DNA of 54,008 nt from Labilithrix sp. (GCA_019637195.1 JAHBWA010000055.1:1-54008); one strand, 5' to 3'. Numbered from the stretch's first letter, positions 34,162 through 44,010 are shown. Translations and numbers: made by a program. Notes: generated by a model not told the origin, from the letters alone.

Positions 34162-35184
34162 TCAGTTCTGGGCCTGCTGCGCCTTCCAGCGCTCGAGCAT
34201 CTGGGGCCAGTTGTCGATCTTCATACCGAGCGACAGCCCCATGTTCTGGAGGATCTCCTTGATCTCCTTGAGGCTCTTGCGGCCGAAGTTCTTCGTCTTC
34301 AGCATGTCCTGCTCCGTGCGCTGAACGAGCTCACCGATGAGGGTGATGTTCGCGTTCTGGAGGCAGTTGGCCGACCGGACGGAGAGCTCGAGCTCGTCGA
34401 CGGAGCGGAAGAGGTTCTCGTTGAGCGGCTCGTCCTCGGGCGTGCCCTGGACGTAGCTCGTCTCCTCGGTCTCCTCGAAGTTGATGAAGATCGTGAGCTG
34501 CTCCTTCAGGATCTTCGCCGCGTAGGCGACCGCGTCCTGGGGCTTCACGCTGCCGTTCGTCCAGACCTCGAGGGTCAGCTTGTCGTAGTCGGTGACCTGG
34601 CCGACGCGCGCGTTCGTGACGGTGTAGTTCACCTTGCGGACGGGCGAGAAGAGCGCGTCGATCGGGATCGTGCCGATCGGCATCGTCGGGGTCTTGTTCT
34701 TCTCGGCGGGGACGTAGCCGCGGCCAACGTTGACCGTCAGCTCCATCGACAGCGGGCCCTTCTTGTCGAGCGTCGCGATGAGGTGGTCGGGGTTCAGGAC
34801 CGTGAGGCCGTCGACGAGCTGGATGTCGCGCGCGTAGACGGGGCCAGGCCCCTCCTTGTCGATGCGGACGGTGTACGTCTTCGCGGTCGCCGCCTTGAGG
34901 ACGACCTCCTTGAGGTTGAGGATGATGTCGGTCACGTCCTCGACGACGTCGCCGATGGTCGTGAACTCGTGGAGCGCGCCGTCGATGCGGATGGCCGTGA
35001 TGGCCGCGCCCTGGAGCGACGAGAGGAGGACGCGACGGAGCGAGTTGCCGAGCGTGATGCCGTAGCCGCGCTCGAGGGGCTCGCACGAGAAGCGGCCGTA
35101 GAACTCGGTGAGCGTCTCCTGCTCGATGTGGATCCCGCGCGGACGGATGAGGTCGCGCCAGTTGCGAGTGACGATGTTGCTCAT
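34162..35184 (-). CDS. rpoA: DNA-directed RNA polymerase subunit alpha
   Basis: The protein has 340 residues, the normal length. The N-terminal domain begins NIVTRNWRDLIRPRG and contains ERGYGITLGNSLRRVLLSSLQGAAITAIRIDG, the dimerisation and assembly region. The C-terminal domain has FFRSVDELELSVRSANCLQNANI-like sequence followed by LKTKNFGRKSLKEIKEIL, which binds UP elements and activators. It is encoded between rpsD and rplQ, as usual. The flanking gaps hold hairpins that may tune expression. Confidence 0.99.
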   Translation of the reverse strand: MSNIVTRNWRDLIRPRGIHIEQETLTEFYGRFSCEPLERGYGITLGNSLRRVLLSSLQGAAITAIRIDGALHEFTTIGDVVEDVTDIILNLKEVVLKAATAKTYTVRIDKEGPGPVYARDIQLVDGLTVLNPDHLIATLDKKGPLSMELTVNVGRGYVPAEKNKTPTMPIGTIPIDALFSPVRKVNYTVTNARVGQVTDYDKLTLEVWTNGSVKPQDAVAYAAKILKEQLTIFINFEETEETSYVQGTPEDEPLNENLFRSVDELELSVRSANCLQNANITLIGELVQRTEQDMLKTKNFGRKSLKEIKEILQNMGLSLGMKIDNWPQMLERWKAQQAQN

Positions 35185-35346
35185 GCTCTTCGTTCCTTCT
35201 TCCCGGCTCTTCGGCCGTTCGTCCTGTTCACGCGGCGATCCCGTAGCGCCTTCGAACCCGCTCTCCGGTCGTTACCGTCGCCTGCCCGTGTGTTCGTCGA
35301 TGTCTGGTTTCGAGTCTCGGTGTCGTTTCGTGGAGGCCCGCCGGGC

Positions 35347-35373
35347 CGCTCGAGGAGAGGACCTCCTCGAGCG
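35347..35373 (-). promoter_or_regulatory. Strong hairpin just after the rpsD stop
   Basis: An 11-bp perfect stem with a 5-base loop lies 19 bases after the rpsD stop on the minus strand, in the 207-base gap before rpoA. It has no T-run. It may lower readthrough or serve as a processing or regulatory site between rpsD and rpoA. Confidence 0.45.
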
Positions 35374-35391
35374 AGCGGGGGCGCGCGCGGA

Positions 35392-36021
35392 TCAGCGCGA
35401 GTAGTACTCGACGACGAGCTGCTCGCGGATCGGCGGCTCGTTCAGCTCGTCGCGGACGGGGACGCCCTTGAAGACGGCGGAGAAGTTGTTCTTGTCGAGC
35501 TCGATCCACGAGAGCTGCGCGCGGCGCTCGACCTGCGCGAGGGCGGCGGCGATGAACTTGATGCCACGGCTCTTCTCGCGAACCTCGACCTTGTCGCCCG
35601 GGCGGAGCAGGTACGACGGGATGTCGACGCGCTTGCCGTTGACGAGGATGTGCGCGTGCTTGACGAGCTGGCGCGCCTCGTTGCGCGACGACGCGAAGCC
35701 CATGCGGTGCACCGCGTTGTCGAGGCGGCTCTCGATGAGGCCGAGCATCTGCTCGCCGGTGCGGCCCTTGCGGCGCGTCGCGTCGAAGTAGTAGGCGCGG
35801 AACTGGCGCTCGAGCACGCCGTAGATGCGGCGGGTCTTCTGCTTCTCGCGGAGGCGGACGGCGTACTCCGTCAGCTTGATGCGGCCCTGACCGTGCTGGC
35901 CGGGGGGATAGGGGCGGCGCGTGACCGAGCACTTGTCGGTGTAGCAGCGCTCACCCTTGAGGAAGAGCTTGATGCCTTCGCGGCGGCAAAGCTTGCAGAC
36001 GGGTCCGATATATCGAGCCAT
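35392..36021 (-). CDS. rpsD: 30S ribosomal protein S4
   Basis: The protein has 209 residues. The N-terminus MARYIGPVCKLCRREG with Cys at 9, 12, 26 and 31 shows the zinc-binding form of S4. The S4 RNA-binding domain (RLDNAVHRMGFASSRNEARQLVKHAHILVNGKRVDIPSYLL) lies at about 95-155. S4 starts 30S assembly and, in E. coli, represses the alpha operon. In this window it is separated from rpsK by about 8 kb, so it should have its own promoter upstream (see 36118-36191). Confidence 0.99.
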   Translation of the reverse strand: MARYIGPVCKLCRREGIKLFLKGERCYTDKCSVTRRPYPPGQHGQGRIKLTEYAVRLREKQKTRRIYGVLERQFRAYYFDATRRKGRTGEQMLGLIESRLDNAVHRMGFASSRNEARQLVKHAHILVNGKRVDIPSYLLRPGDKVEVREKSRGIKFIAAALAQVERRAQLSWIELDKNNFSAVFKGVPVRDELNEPPIREQLVVEYYSR

Positions 36022-36074
36022 TTCTTTCCTTCAGGCGGTCTCCCCTCAATGGGAGCCGGAGAACCGGTTTACAC

Positions 36075-36101
36075 CCTGGACCCCGCTGTTTAAGGTCCAG
36101 G
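36075..36101 (-). promoter_or_regulatory. Hairpin in the rpsD leader, distal
   Basis: CCTGGACC and GGTCCAGG form a perfect 8-bp stem with an 11-base loop about 55 bases upstream of the rpsD start. Together with the structure at 36118-36149 it forms a structured leader of about 135 bases. Confidence 0.4.
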
Positions 36102-36117
36102 CCTTCAATCCCGGCGT

Positions 36118-36149
36118 GCCCGGAATCCTCGCGAAATCGCGAGCCGGGC
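36118..36149 (-). promoter_or_regulatory. Two-tier hairpin in the rpsD leader
   Basis: GCCCGG pairs with CCGGGC, enclosing CTCGCG/CGCGAG with a 4-base loop, so two 6-bp stems are separated by an unpaired AATC on one side. It lies near the predicted 5' end of the rpsD message. Ribosomal protein S4 often controls its own message through structured leaders; whether this structure binds S4 is a hypothesis. Confidence 0.4.
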
Positions 36150-36163
36150 GGGAGAACCGCTGG

Positions 36164-36191
36164 CTTTTAGTCGAAGGGGGCGAAAAGGCAA
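36164..36191 (-). promoter_or_regulatory. Candidate rpsD promoter
   Basis: On the minus strand TTGCCT (36191-36186) and TAAAAG (36169-36164) are 16 bases apart, a fair sigma-70-like pair. It would start rpsD transcription about 135 bases before its ATG. It is needed logically because rpsD is separated from rpsK, but the match is weak. Confidence 0.35.
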
Positions 36192-36211
36192 GCGGATCGA
36201 TGGGAGGGGCT

Positions 36212-36838
36212 ATGCTGCCCGGGCGCATGGTCGAGCTTCGCCGGGCGTCCCGCCATTTTCCCGTCCTCTTTTTGGGCTTGGGCCTCAGGTCAGCCCTCAG
36301 GGCGAGCGCCGGCCTGGGAGCCGGGCTCGCCCTCACGGCCGGGGGCTGCAAGAGCGGCTGCGGCCAGGCGACGTCGGACGGCACCGGCGCGGAGACGAGA
36401 CCGCCGGCGTCGGCCAACTCCGAGGCCCCTGCCCCTACCGAGTCCGGCCCCCCTGCCGAGTCCGGCGCTCCCGAGGCCGCCGGGCAGCTCCCTCCGTCCA
36501 TCCCGGACGCGAAGTCCGCGGTGAACGCCGTACGGCCGTCGCTCCGAGCGTGCTTCGCGCAGCAGCTCGGTCGGACGCCCACGACGCGAGGGACCATCAC
36601 GTTCGCGATCGAGGTGGGCCCCGACGGGCGCGTGACCGCGGCGACGCCGCGCGCGGTGGACGGCCTCGACGACGAGTGTGTCGCGTGCATGACCGCCGGC
36701 GTGACGAGCGCGACCTTCGAGCGCCCGCTCGACGGGTCGCCCGCGACGGTCATCGCCCCGTTCACGTTCCACGCGCGCGGGGAGACGACGGGCGCGCTCG
36801 GGAGCGCGCCCGTGCCGTCAGCCCCGGCCGAGCCCTGA
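36212..36838 (+). CDS. Predicted lipoprotein with C-terminal TonB/AgmX-like domain
   Basis: The protein has 208 residues from ATG 36212; ATG 36200 and ATG 36227 are other possible starts. The hydrophobic signal ends in TAGGC, a plausible lipobox. A Pro/Ala/Glu linker (about 55-95) follows. The C-terminal domain (about 100-185) has AVRPSLRACFAQQLGRTP, ITFAIEVGPDGRVTAATP and an ECVACMTAGVTSATFERP stretch. This pattern (conserved Cys, Gly-rich strand, final Phe-rich strand) resembles the AgmX/PglI C-terminal domain, distantly related to TonB C-termini, seen in myxobacteria. It is the first gene of the block inserted in the alpha operon. Function unknown. Confidence 0.65.
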   Translation: MLPGRMVELRRASRHFPVLFLGLGLRSALRASAGLGAGLALTAGGCKSGCGQATSDGTGAETRPPASANSEAPAPTESGPPAESGAPEAAGQLPPSIPDAKSAVNAVRPSLRACFAQQLGRTPTTRGTITFAIEVGPDGRVTAATPRAVDGLDDECVACMTAGVTSATFERPLDGSPATVIAPFTFHARGETTGALGSAPVPSAPAEP

Positions 36839-37223
36839 CGAGCGCTGCGCGGAGCGCAGGGGCGCGGGACGACAACGTGCATTTTACATTCATCGTACCG
36901 AGCGACGCGCCCAGCATTTCGTTGGACTGTCAACGATCGCGCTCTCGCCCCCCCGGATCGCGCGCGCGAGCACGACGCTCCGCAGACGCGACGCGTCGCG
37001 GGGTGATCGACGTCTTTTTTTGAGTCGCTCGCTGTCGGCGCGGGTGACTGAATGTCTGCATCTGTTCGCAAGGTTCTCTGCGCCATCGTGCGACGAGAGC
37101 CGGTTGCGCGCGGGAACGGCCGAGCTTTTGCGGTTGACGTAGCTTCGTGCCCAAAGGCAATGTCGAGCTTGTCCCAATGGGGCTTTAGGGCTCTGCGCAT
37201 CGCGCGGGACGTGGGAGGAACAA
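36839..37223. other. 385-base intergenic region in the inserted block
   Basis: The region is relatively AT-rich and contains an inverted repeat (36919-36936, TCGTTG/CAACGA), a terminator-like element (36994-37021) and a TTGACG box at 37134-37139 that could be part of a promoter for the lipoprotein gene at 37224. No RNA gene or small protein gene is evident. Confidence 0.5.
36994..37021 (+). terminator. Terminator-like hairpin with T-run
   Basis: CGTCG and CGACG form a short stem (36994-37012) followed by TCTTTTTTT. It lies about 160 bases after the stop of the gene at 36212. An alternative pairing of AGACG with CGTCT is also possible. Long T-runs are rare in this GC-rich window, so the element is probably real, though the stem is short. 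Confidence 0.5.
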
Positions 37224-40200
37224 ATGGGGATTGGGTTGCGAGAGAGCCTCAAGGGGCTCGCGCTCTCGACGCTGCTGGTGGCTGGCGCCGCCGCGGGCGT
37301 CGCATGTGGCGGGGACGACGACGACAACAACAACACGAGCTCCAGCGGCTCGAGCGGTTCCAGCGGCTCCAGCGGCTCCAGTGGGTCCAGCGGCTCCAGC
37401 GGCTCCAGCGGAACCATCCCGGACGGCGGAACGCCGGACACCGGGACGCCGGACACCGGACCGACACAGCAGGCCGCGACGCCGACGTTCACGCCGGCCG
37501 CCGGCACATACACCTCGGCGCAGAGCGTGGTGATCGCGTCGGCGACGGCCAACGCGACGATCCACTACACGACGGACGGCACGAACCCGACGCCGGCGAG
37601 CGTCGTGTACGCGAACCCGATCGCGGTCGCGACGACGACGACGATCCGAGCGATCGCCGTCGCGCCTGGGCTCGCGACCTCTCCCGTGGCGAGCGCCACG
37701 TTCACGATCAACATTCCTCCCGGCACGACGGCGCCGGTCGACTTCGCGCCGCCCAGCGGTCAGTACAACAACCCCGTCGCCGTGGGTCTCGCCACCAGCA
37801 CCGCGCCGTCGACGATCTGCTACACGATCGACGGGTCCACCCCGACGTGCAACGCGGGGACGTGCACCGGCACGGCGGCCACGTACAGCGCGGGCAGCCC
37901 GATCCCGGTCGACGCTCCGACAGGGGGCGGGAGCCTCGTCGTGAGGACGCTGGCCTGCAGCGCCGGGAACACCAACTCGGACGTCACGACGTCGACGTAC
38001 ACGTTCAAGGTGGCCACGCCGACGGCGACCCCGGGGCCGGACGAGGTCGCTCTCGACACGAACGTCACGCTCGCGACGGCTACGGCGACCGCAGGAGCGA
38101 GCGCGGTCTCGCTTCGCTACAATACCAGCGGGGCCGCTCCGAGCTGCACGCTCTCGGACCAGACGATCGCCGCCTCTGCCGGCAACGTCCAGATCACGAA
38201 GAACACCACATACGGCGTGATCGGCTGCCGGGCGAACTACCAGCCGTCCGACGTCGCGTCCTTCGCCTACACGGTGAAGCTCACGACGCCGTCGCTCTCC
38301 CCGGCGCCCGACACGTTCTTCAACGCCACGACCGTCACCGCGGTGCACGGCGGCGCGCCTTCGCCCGTCGCCCCCGCGCCCGCGGCGCCCGCGCTGCCCG
38401 GCACGGGCACGCCGGCGGTCGGCGTGACCTGCTACCACGTCGGGGCAGACCCGGTATGCAACGCCGCCGGCTCCGGCTGCTCCACCGGGAGCACGGAACC
38501 TCCGACCGTGACGGGTAACAACGCGAACAGCGTTCGTGCGCGCTCCTGTCGCCCGGGCTTCACCAGCTCCGATGTCGTCAGCGGGACGTACACGCTGAAG
38601 GTCGCAGCAATCGGCGTGACGCGGACCAACGGCGCCGACGGCCCCGCTCCGTACGACGCCCTCGTCTCGCAGAACAGCTGGGACCCGGCGCACACCGGCA
38701 ACGCTGACTTCTCGTTCGACACCGCGACCACCGGAGAGACGATCCGCTGGACGACGAACGACGCCGCGCCGTTCCCGACGTGCGACGCAGCCTTCAACTG
38801 CGGAGTCGCAAGCTCCTGCAACGAGGCCGCGGCCCCCGCAGCCGTGACCGGGATCGCGCCGTTCACGACCATTCGCGCGGTCTCCTGCAAGGCCAACTAC
38901 GTCGCCAGCGACCAGCGCACAATCGTCTACGCCGATCCGAGCCAGACCGTCACGCTCACGGACGACCGTCCGAACGGGACCTACAACAACGACTTCGACA
39001 TCACCTTCACGGCGACGCCAGCGGACGCGACCGTCTGCTACACGTCTGGGGTCGTCGTCCCCGCCGATCCGACGTGCAACGTCGTGACCGGATCCTGCGG
39101 CGTGGGAACGACCTACAACCCGGCGGCGAAGCCGACGGTGAGCGTGACGGGCACGACCGTCAAGGCCATCGCTTGCAAGTCCGGCGTTCCCACGACATCG
39201 GCGCTCACGACGCATCTCTACACGATGCAGGTCGCGACTCCGATCTTCACGAATCCGCCGGTCGACACGGTAGGCCCTGCCCCGGGCACGATCGGCTACG
39301 GCACGAGCGTCGGCTGGCGCACGACGACGACGGGCGCGGTCGACTTCCGCTATACGAGCGGCGACCCGGCTGCGACCGACCCGACCTGCGCGTCGGGCAC
39401 ACTCCAGAACGGCAGCGTCGTCTTCAACAACGGAAGCGGCGCTCCGTCCGAACAGTTCCGGGTGATCGGCTGCAAGTCGGGCTACCTCGGGTCGGCGATC
39501 GCGACGCAAACGTTCAACGCGACGCTGCCGGCGCCGACGATTACCCCGAACGGCAACCCGGGCGCACCCAATCCCTGGCACATCAACCCGCAGACGGTAA
39601 CGCTCGCGTCGGCAGGGACCACGGCCCCGAGCGGCAAGATCTGCTACACGACCAACGGCGGCGTCCCCGCGTGCAACGCGGACGCCAGCTGCGGCGGAAC
39701 GGGCAACGTCACGCAGTACAGCGCATCGTTCTCGCTCAACGTCGACAACACGACGGTGAACGCGATCACGTGCGCGGCGGCCTACGCTCCGTCCCCCCGC
39801 TCGTCGGCGACGTTCAACTTCCGCGTCGCTCCGTACACCATCAGCCCGACCCCGGGCGAGCAGTCGGGCGCCGCGAGCATCTCGTTCACCAACGGCAGCT
39901 CGAACACGACGACGATCTGCTACTCGACCGGCGGCCAGGACATCAACGCCTGCACCGGCGGCGGAGGCGTCACCTGCAGCTCCTCCCTCGGCGCTGGCGC
40001 TACGTACGCGCCGGCGGCGCTTCAGAACGTCGGCGTCAGCATCAACCAGCTGAAGTCGCGCGCGTGTCGGACGGGCTTCGTCTCGACCGAGCAGCGCAAC
40101 GACGCCTACACGTTCGGTCCCTATTCGCGCACCATCACGATTGACGGGACGGACGACTTCGTCGACGCGGAGAACGGCTTCCGAGTCGCAGCACCTCCGA

Positions 40201-40784
40201 ACACGGTCGCCCCGGACAATCGCTTCTACGTGAGCTGGGACGCGACCAACATCTACGTCGGCTATCGCGGAGACTGGATCACGGACGACGCCGATCGGTA
40301 CTTCCACTTCTACATCCGCGGTGCGGGCCCCGGAGCGACCTACACCGAGAGCGTCGACCGTCTCCCGGGCGACGTCTTCGCCTTCGGTACGGGCCCGACA
40401 TGGACGCCGAACATCGACGCGCCGGGGACGGACGGCGCCAACTGGCACTTCTACATGCGCACCGACAACGGACTCGAGGGGGTCCGCACGTTCACGGGCG
40501 GAGCGTGGAGCTTCCCGCTCACCGCTCCCGTCTACAGCAGCGCGCGCGGCGGAACGCTCGGCACGTCGACCGCGTTCATCGAGTACGCGATCTCGCGTGA
40601 GGATCTCGGGCTCGGCGCGGCGGGCAGCACGCTCTACATCCGCGGCGCGGTCTACGACAACGGCACGACGAGCGGCGCTCGCTTCCCGACGCTCGGCGGC
40701 GGCGGCGGCGGGATGCGCGTCCTCGCGGCGCCGCTCGGCGACGCCAAGCCGCCGACGTACGCGCCCTACCTGATCACCCCTTGA
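37224..40784 (+). CDS. Lipoprotein with chitobiase-type repeats and C-terminal DOMON/CBM9-like domain
   Basis: The protein has 1186 residues, with GGGAGGA before the ATG. The lipobox GVACGG gives an acylated Cys near 28; a DDDDNNN then SSG repeat linker follows. About nine beta-rich repeats (about 75-965) follow the pattern TPTFTPAAGTY...VVIASAT...IHYTTDGT...ATTTTIRAIA, the chitobiase/beta-hexosaminidase C-terminal repeat (CHB_HEX_C_1), with many Cys pairs such as ICYTIDGSTPTCNAGTC. The last 215 residues (about 970-1186) start TITIDGTDDFVDAENG and have YVSWDATNIYVGYRGDW and IEYAISREDLGLG, like CBM9/DOMON carbohydrate- or haem-binding sandwich domains. It is probably a surface adhesin or glycan-binding protein. 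A terminator follows. No enzymatic domain is evident. Confidence 0.85.
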   Translation: MGIGLRESLKGLALSTLLVAGAAAGVACGGDDDDNNNTSSSGSSGSSGSSGSSGSSGSSGSSGTIPDGGTPDTGTPDTGPTQQAATPTFTPAAGTYTSAQSVVIASATANATIHYTTDGTNPTPASVVYANPIAVATTTTIRAIAVAPGLATSPVASATFTINIPPGTTAPVDFAPPSGQYNNPVAVGLATSTAPSTICYTIDGSTPTCNAGTCTGTAATYSAGSPIPVDAPTGGGSLVVRTLACSAGNTNSDVTTSTYTFKVATPTATPGPDEVALDTNVTLATATATAGASAVSLRYNTSGAAPSCTLSDQTIAASAGNVQITKNTTYGVIGCRANYQPSDVASFAYTVKLTTPSLSPAPDTFFNATTVTAVHGGAPSPVAPAPAAPALPGTGTPAVGVTCYHVGADPVCNAAGSGCSTGSTEPPTVTGNNANSVRARSCRPGFTSSDVVSGTYTLKVAAIGVTRTNGADGPAPYDALVSQNSWDPAHTGNADFSFDTATTGETIRWTTNDAAPFPTCDAAFNCGVASSCNEAAAPAAVTGIAPFTTIRAVSCKANYVASDQRTIVYADPSQTVTLTDDRPNGTYNNDFDITFTATPADATVCYTSGVVVPADPTCNVVTGSCGVGTTYNPAAKPTVSVTGTTVKAIACKSGVPTTSALTTHLYTMQVATPIFTNPPVDTVGPAPGTIGYGTSVGWRTTTTGAVDFRYTSGDPAATDPTCASGTLQNGSVVFNNGSGAPSEQFRVIGCKSGYLGSAIATQTFNATLPAPTITPNGNPGAPNPWHINPQTVTLASAGTTAPSGKICYTTNGGVPACNADASCGGTGNVTQYSASFSLNVDNTTVNAITCAAAYAPSPRSSATFNFRVAPYTISPTPGEQSGAASISFTNGSSNTTTICYSTGGQDINACTGGGGVTCSSSLGAGATYAPAALQNVGVSINQLKSRACRTGFVSTEQRNDAYTFGPYSRTITIDGTDDFVDAENGFRVAAPPNTVAPDNRFYVSWDATNIYVGYRGDWITDDADRYFHFYIRGAGPGATYTESVDRLPGDVFAFGTGPTWTPNIDAPGTDGANWHFYMRTDNGLEGVRTFTGGAWSFPLTAPVYSSARGGTLGTSTAFIEYAISREDLGLGAAGSTLYIRGAVYDNGTTSGARFPTLGGGGGGMRVLAAPLGDAKPPTYAPYLITP

Positions 40785-41085
40785 TCGCCTAGGTAGTCCC
40801 GTCGACCCGCGAACGCGCGGGGCGCCTCGAGCGCCTCGCGCGTTCGTGTGTTTGAGGCCGAGGAGGCGCTCGCCTCGTCCTCGTCGTGCGTCTCGGCATC
40901 GCGGATGAAGTCGCTCGGTCCGAACGTGCCGACGCTTGCTCGCCCGCCGAGCGTGCCCGCCCCGGCCGACTGCCGTCGAACCGCGAGCTCCCGCGCGACG
41001 GCTGCCTCGCGGGCGAGCGCGCCTCCGAGACGAGGTCCGCGCTCCGCGGGACGTCGCCCGAGGAGCGCGTCGAGACGCCGCGCCC
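40785..41085. other. 301-base convergent intergenic region
   Basis: The region separates the plus-strand repeat lipoprotein from the minus-strand gene at 41086. Its first 70 bases hold the strong terminator at 40810-40854. The rest is GC-rich with overlapping short open frames but no support for a gene. Confidence 0.5.
40810..40854 (+). terminator. Strong terminator after the repeat lipoprotein
   Basis: A 16-bp stem (40810-40825 with 40831-40846, one G-U pair, 5-base loop) is followed by TGTGTTTG, a moderately T-rich tail. It lies 25 bases after the lipoprotein stop. Confidence 0.75.
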
Positions 41086-41898
41086 TCAGTCGTCGTCGAC
41101 GATCGCGAAGCGGAAGCTCGCCGACGCGCCGCCGACCGCCTCGATGAAGGCGTCGAGCTCGTCGTAGAGCACGTTCTGGCAGCCGACGGACCACGGCCCC
41201 TTGTAGGTGGAGCCGGAGATCTTCGTGCCCGCAGGCGCAAAGCCGTAGTGGATGTAGATCCCGCTGATCCGGTAGCCGCGCTCTTCCGAGAGGGCGCGCT
41301 CGGGCGCCGAGAAGTCTCCGTCGCCGCTCAGGTCGCGCCAGGCGGGGAGGCCGCCGTTGCCGTCCTCGGTGACGATCTTGAACGCGGTGCGCTCGTGTCC
41401 CGGGATGCCGAACGTCACGTCGCCGAGCGCGCGGTACACGCCGGGCCGGACGATGCCGAGATCCTTGCGCCCGTCACCGTCGACGTCGGGCACGACCGAG
41501 CTCGCCGGGTTCGGCATCTGCGCGGGCTTCGTCGTGCCGTCGAACCGCACGATCGTCTCGTTCGAGCGGAAGACCACCAGCGTGTCGTCGTAGGTCGTCG
41601 AGCGGGCGATGCTCCCGCGGCGCTTCGCGACGACGGTCGTCTTTCCGGGCTCGATCGCGACGCCGCGCGCCTCGGCCCATGCCTTCTCGGTCTCGTACTC
41701 CGACGGCGCCGGCGCCGGCGGCGGTGCCCCGGCGTCGCCACGTTGCTCCTCGCGGGTCGGCGCCGAGCCGCCGCCGGCGTCGTCCGCCGGGACCGTCGTA
41801 TCCGTGCTGTCGACGCGCGCCGCGTCGGGCGTCGCCCCACACCCCGCGGCGAACAAGATGACGCCGGCACGTCGACCGAAGACGTCGAATGCGCGCAT
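41086..41898 (-). CDS. Lipoprotein with L,D-transpeptidase-like SxGC motif
   Basis: The protein has 270 residues from ATG 41898, with a GGGAG ribosome-binding site; a start at 41913 is possible. The lipobox FAAGC (about residue 19) is followed by an Asp/Pro linker. The middle (about 95-190) has acidic loops such as PDVDGDGRKDLG and DLSGDGDFSAPE, typical of calcium-binding FG-GAP/dockerin-like loops. The end has IYIHYGF and PWSVGCQN, spaced like the His and Cys of the YkuD L,D-transpeptidase active site. An L,D-transpeptidase-like function is possible but unproven, since the fold cannot be confirmed by eye. It lies in the block inserted in the alpha operon. Confidence 0.62.
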   Translation of the reverse strand: MRAFDVFGRRAGVILFAAGCGATPDAARVDSTDTTVPADDAGGGSAPTREEQRGDAGAPPPAPAPSEYETEKAWAEARGVAIEPGKTTVVAKRRGSIARSTTYDDTLVVFRSNETIVRFDGTTKPAQMPNPASSVVPDVDGDGRKDLGIVRPGVYRALGDVTFGIPGHERTAFKIVTEDGNGGLPAWRDLSGDGDFSAPERALSEERGYRISGIYIHYGFAPAGTKISGSTYKGPWSVGCQNVLYDELDAFIEAVGGASASFRFAIVDDD

Positions 41899-42107
41899 GA
41901 CTCCCTCTCCCATCCGAGCTCCACGCTACGAGAGGCCACGCCGCGATGTCATGCAGAAGGCGCGCTCGGCCCGAACACCGGGCACGGTTTCAGAATCCTC
42001 GGCGGGAGGTGCCGACCGGCGGAAGGCTGCGAAGAGGTGCGAGCAATCCGCGAGGCGACCGGCCGCGCGGCCGCACCTGAGGCGGCCGCGGACGCTATTC
42101 TCCGACG

Positions 42108-43295
<1,188 letters not shown>

Positions 43296-43377
43296 GCCCT
43301 CGACCGCGACCGCGGTCGACGCCTCCGTCGCGACGCGCGCGGGCGCCGCCTGCGCGCGAGCGGTCGAGCCCGCCGCC

Positions 43378-44010
43378 CTACTCGATCTCGATGACCGCGG
43401 AGCGGACGTACCCGTCGCCGTCGAGACTGATGTCGTTCCACCGCGAGCCGAGGTAGTGCGCGTAGTGCTCGCGGCCGCCGGTGTCGTTCGGCTCCCCGTC
43501 TTCCCAGTGCGTGTACGCCCAGGGCTCGCCGGTGACCCACCCCCAGCCGCCGTCGGGCTCCTGCCCGCCGTCGCCGGGCGGCTGATAAGCGCCGATCCAC
43601 GGACCGAAGGCGTCGTTCACGGCGTTCTGGACGCTCCCGATCAGCGCCGCGACGAACGCCTCTTCGGCCGCCGAGGTGATCGTCACGAGGTGTCCGCCGG
43701 CCTTGACCGCGTCGTCGCTCGCCGCGTCCCAGGACACGGCGAGCAGGTAGACGCGCACCAGATAGCGATGACCGTTCTGCGACCAGACGATCCCCTCCCC
43801 GCCGGCGTCGGCGCCCCCCTCGGCGCTCGCGTCGCCACTCCCCGCCTCGCGCGCGGGCTCCGCGCTGCTCGCCGTGTCCGCTCGCGCGTCTCCTTCCGCG
43901 CCTCCGTCGCCGTCGTCCGCGCCGCTCAGCCCGGACGTGGAGACGAGCAACACGCAGCCGCCGAGGCCCGCGAGCACGCAGCTGAACCCCAGAGCGGCGC
44001 GCAGCGACAT
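43378..44010 (-). CDS. Lipoprotein with C-type lectin domain
   Basis: The protein has 210 residues from ATG 44010 (ATG 44019 also possible). The signal ends in LGGC, a plausible lipobox, followed by an acidic Ala/Gly linker. The C-terminal domain (about 75-210) is a C-type lectin: WSQNGHRYLVRV, SWDAASDDAVKAGGHLVTITSAAEEAFV, GPWIGAYQ, GWVTGEPWAYTHWEDGEPNDTGG (EPN type calcium site) and SRWNDISLDG (WND). Such domains bind calcium and often carbohydrate (EPN suggests mannose-like sugars). The gene sits just upstream of the terminator after rpsK, in the inserted block. Ligand unknown. Confidence 0.85.
   Translation of the reverse strand: MSLRAALGFSCVLAGLGGCVLLVSTSGLSGADDGDGGAEGDARADTASSAEPAREAGSGDASAEGGADAGGEGIVWSQNGHRYLVRVYLLAVSWDAASDDAVKAGGHLVTITSAAEEAFVAALIGSVQNAVNDAFGPWIGAYQPPGDGGQEPDGGWGWVTGEPWAYTHWEDGEPNDTGGREHYAHYLGSRWNDISLDGDGYVRSAVIEIE

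Noticed and set aside
37330..37412. Short AGCGGCTCC repeats as a regulatory or CRISPR repeat
   Set aside because: They encode the SSG linker of the lipoprotein.
40855..41085. Possible small gene with overlapping open frames
   Set aside because: Several frames are open in both strands with no signal peptide, motif or ribosome-binding site.
43300..43319. Inverted repeat with 2-base loop as a terminator
   Set aside because: The loop is too short and there is no T-run, so it is not a convincing terminator.
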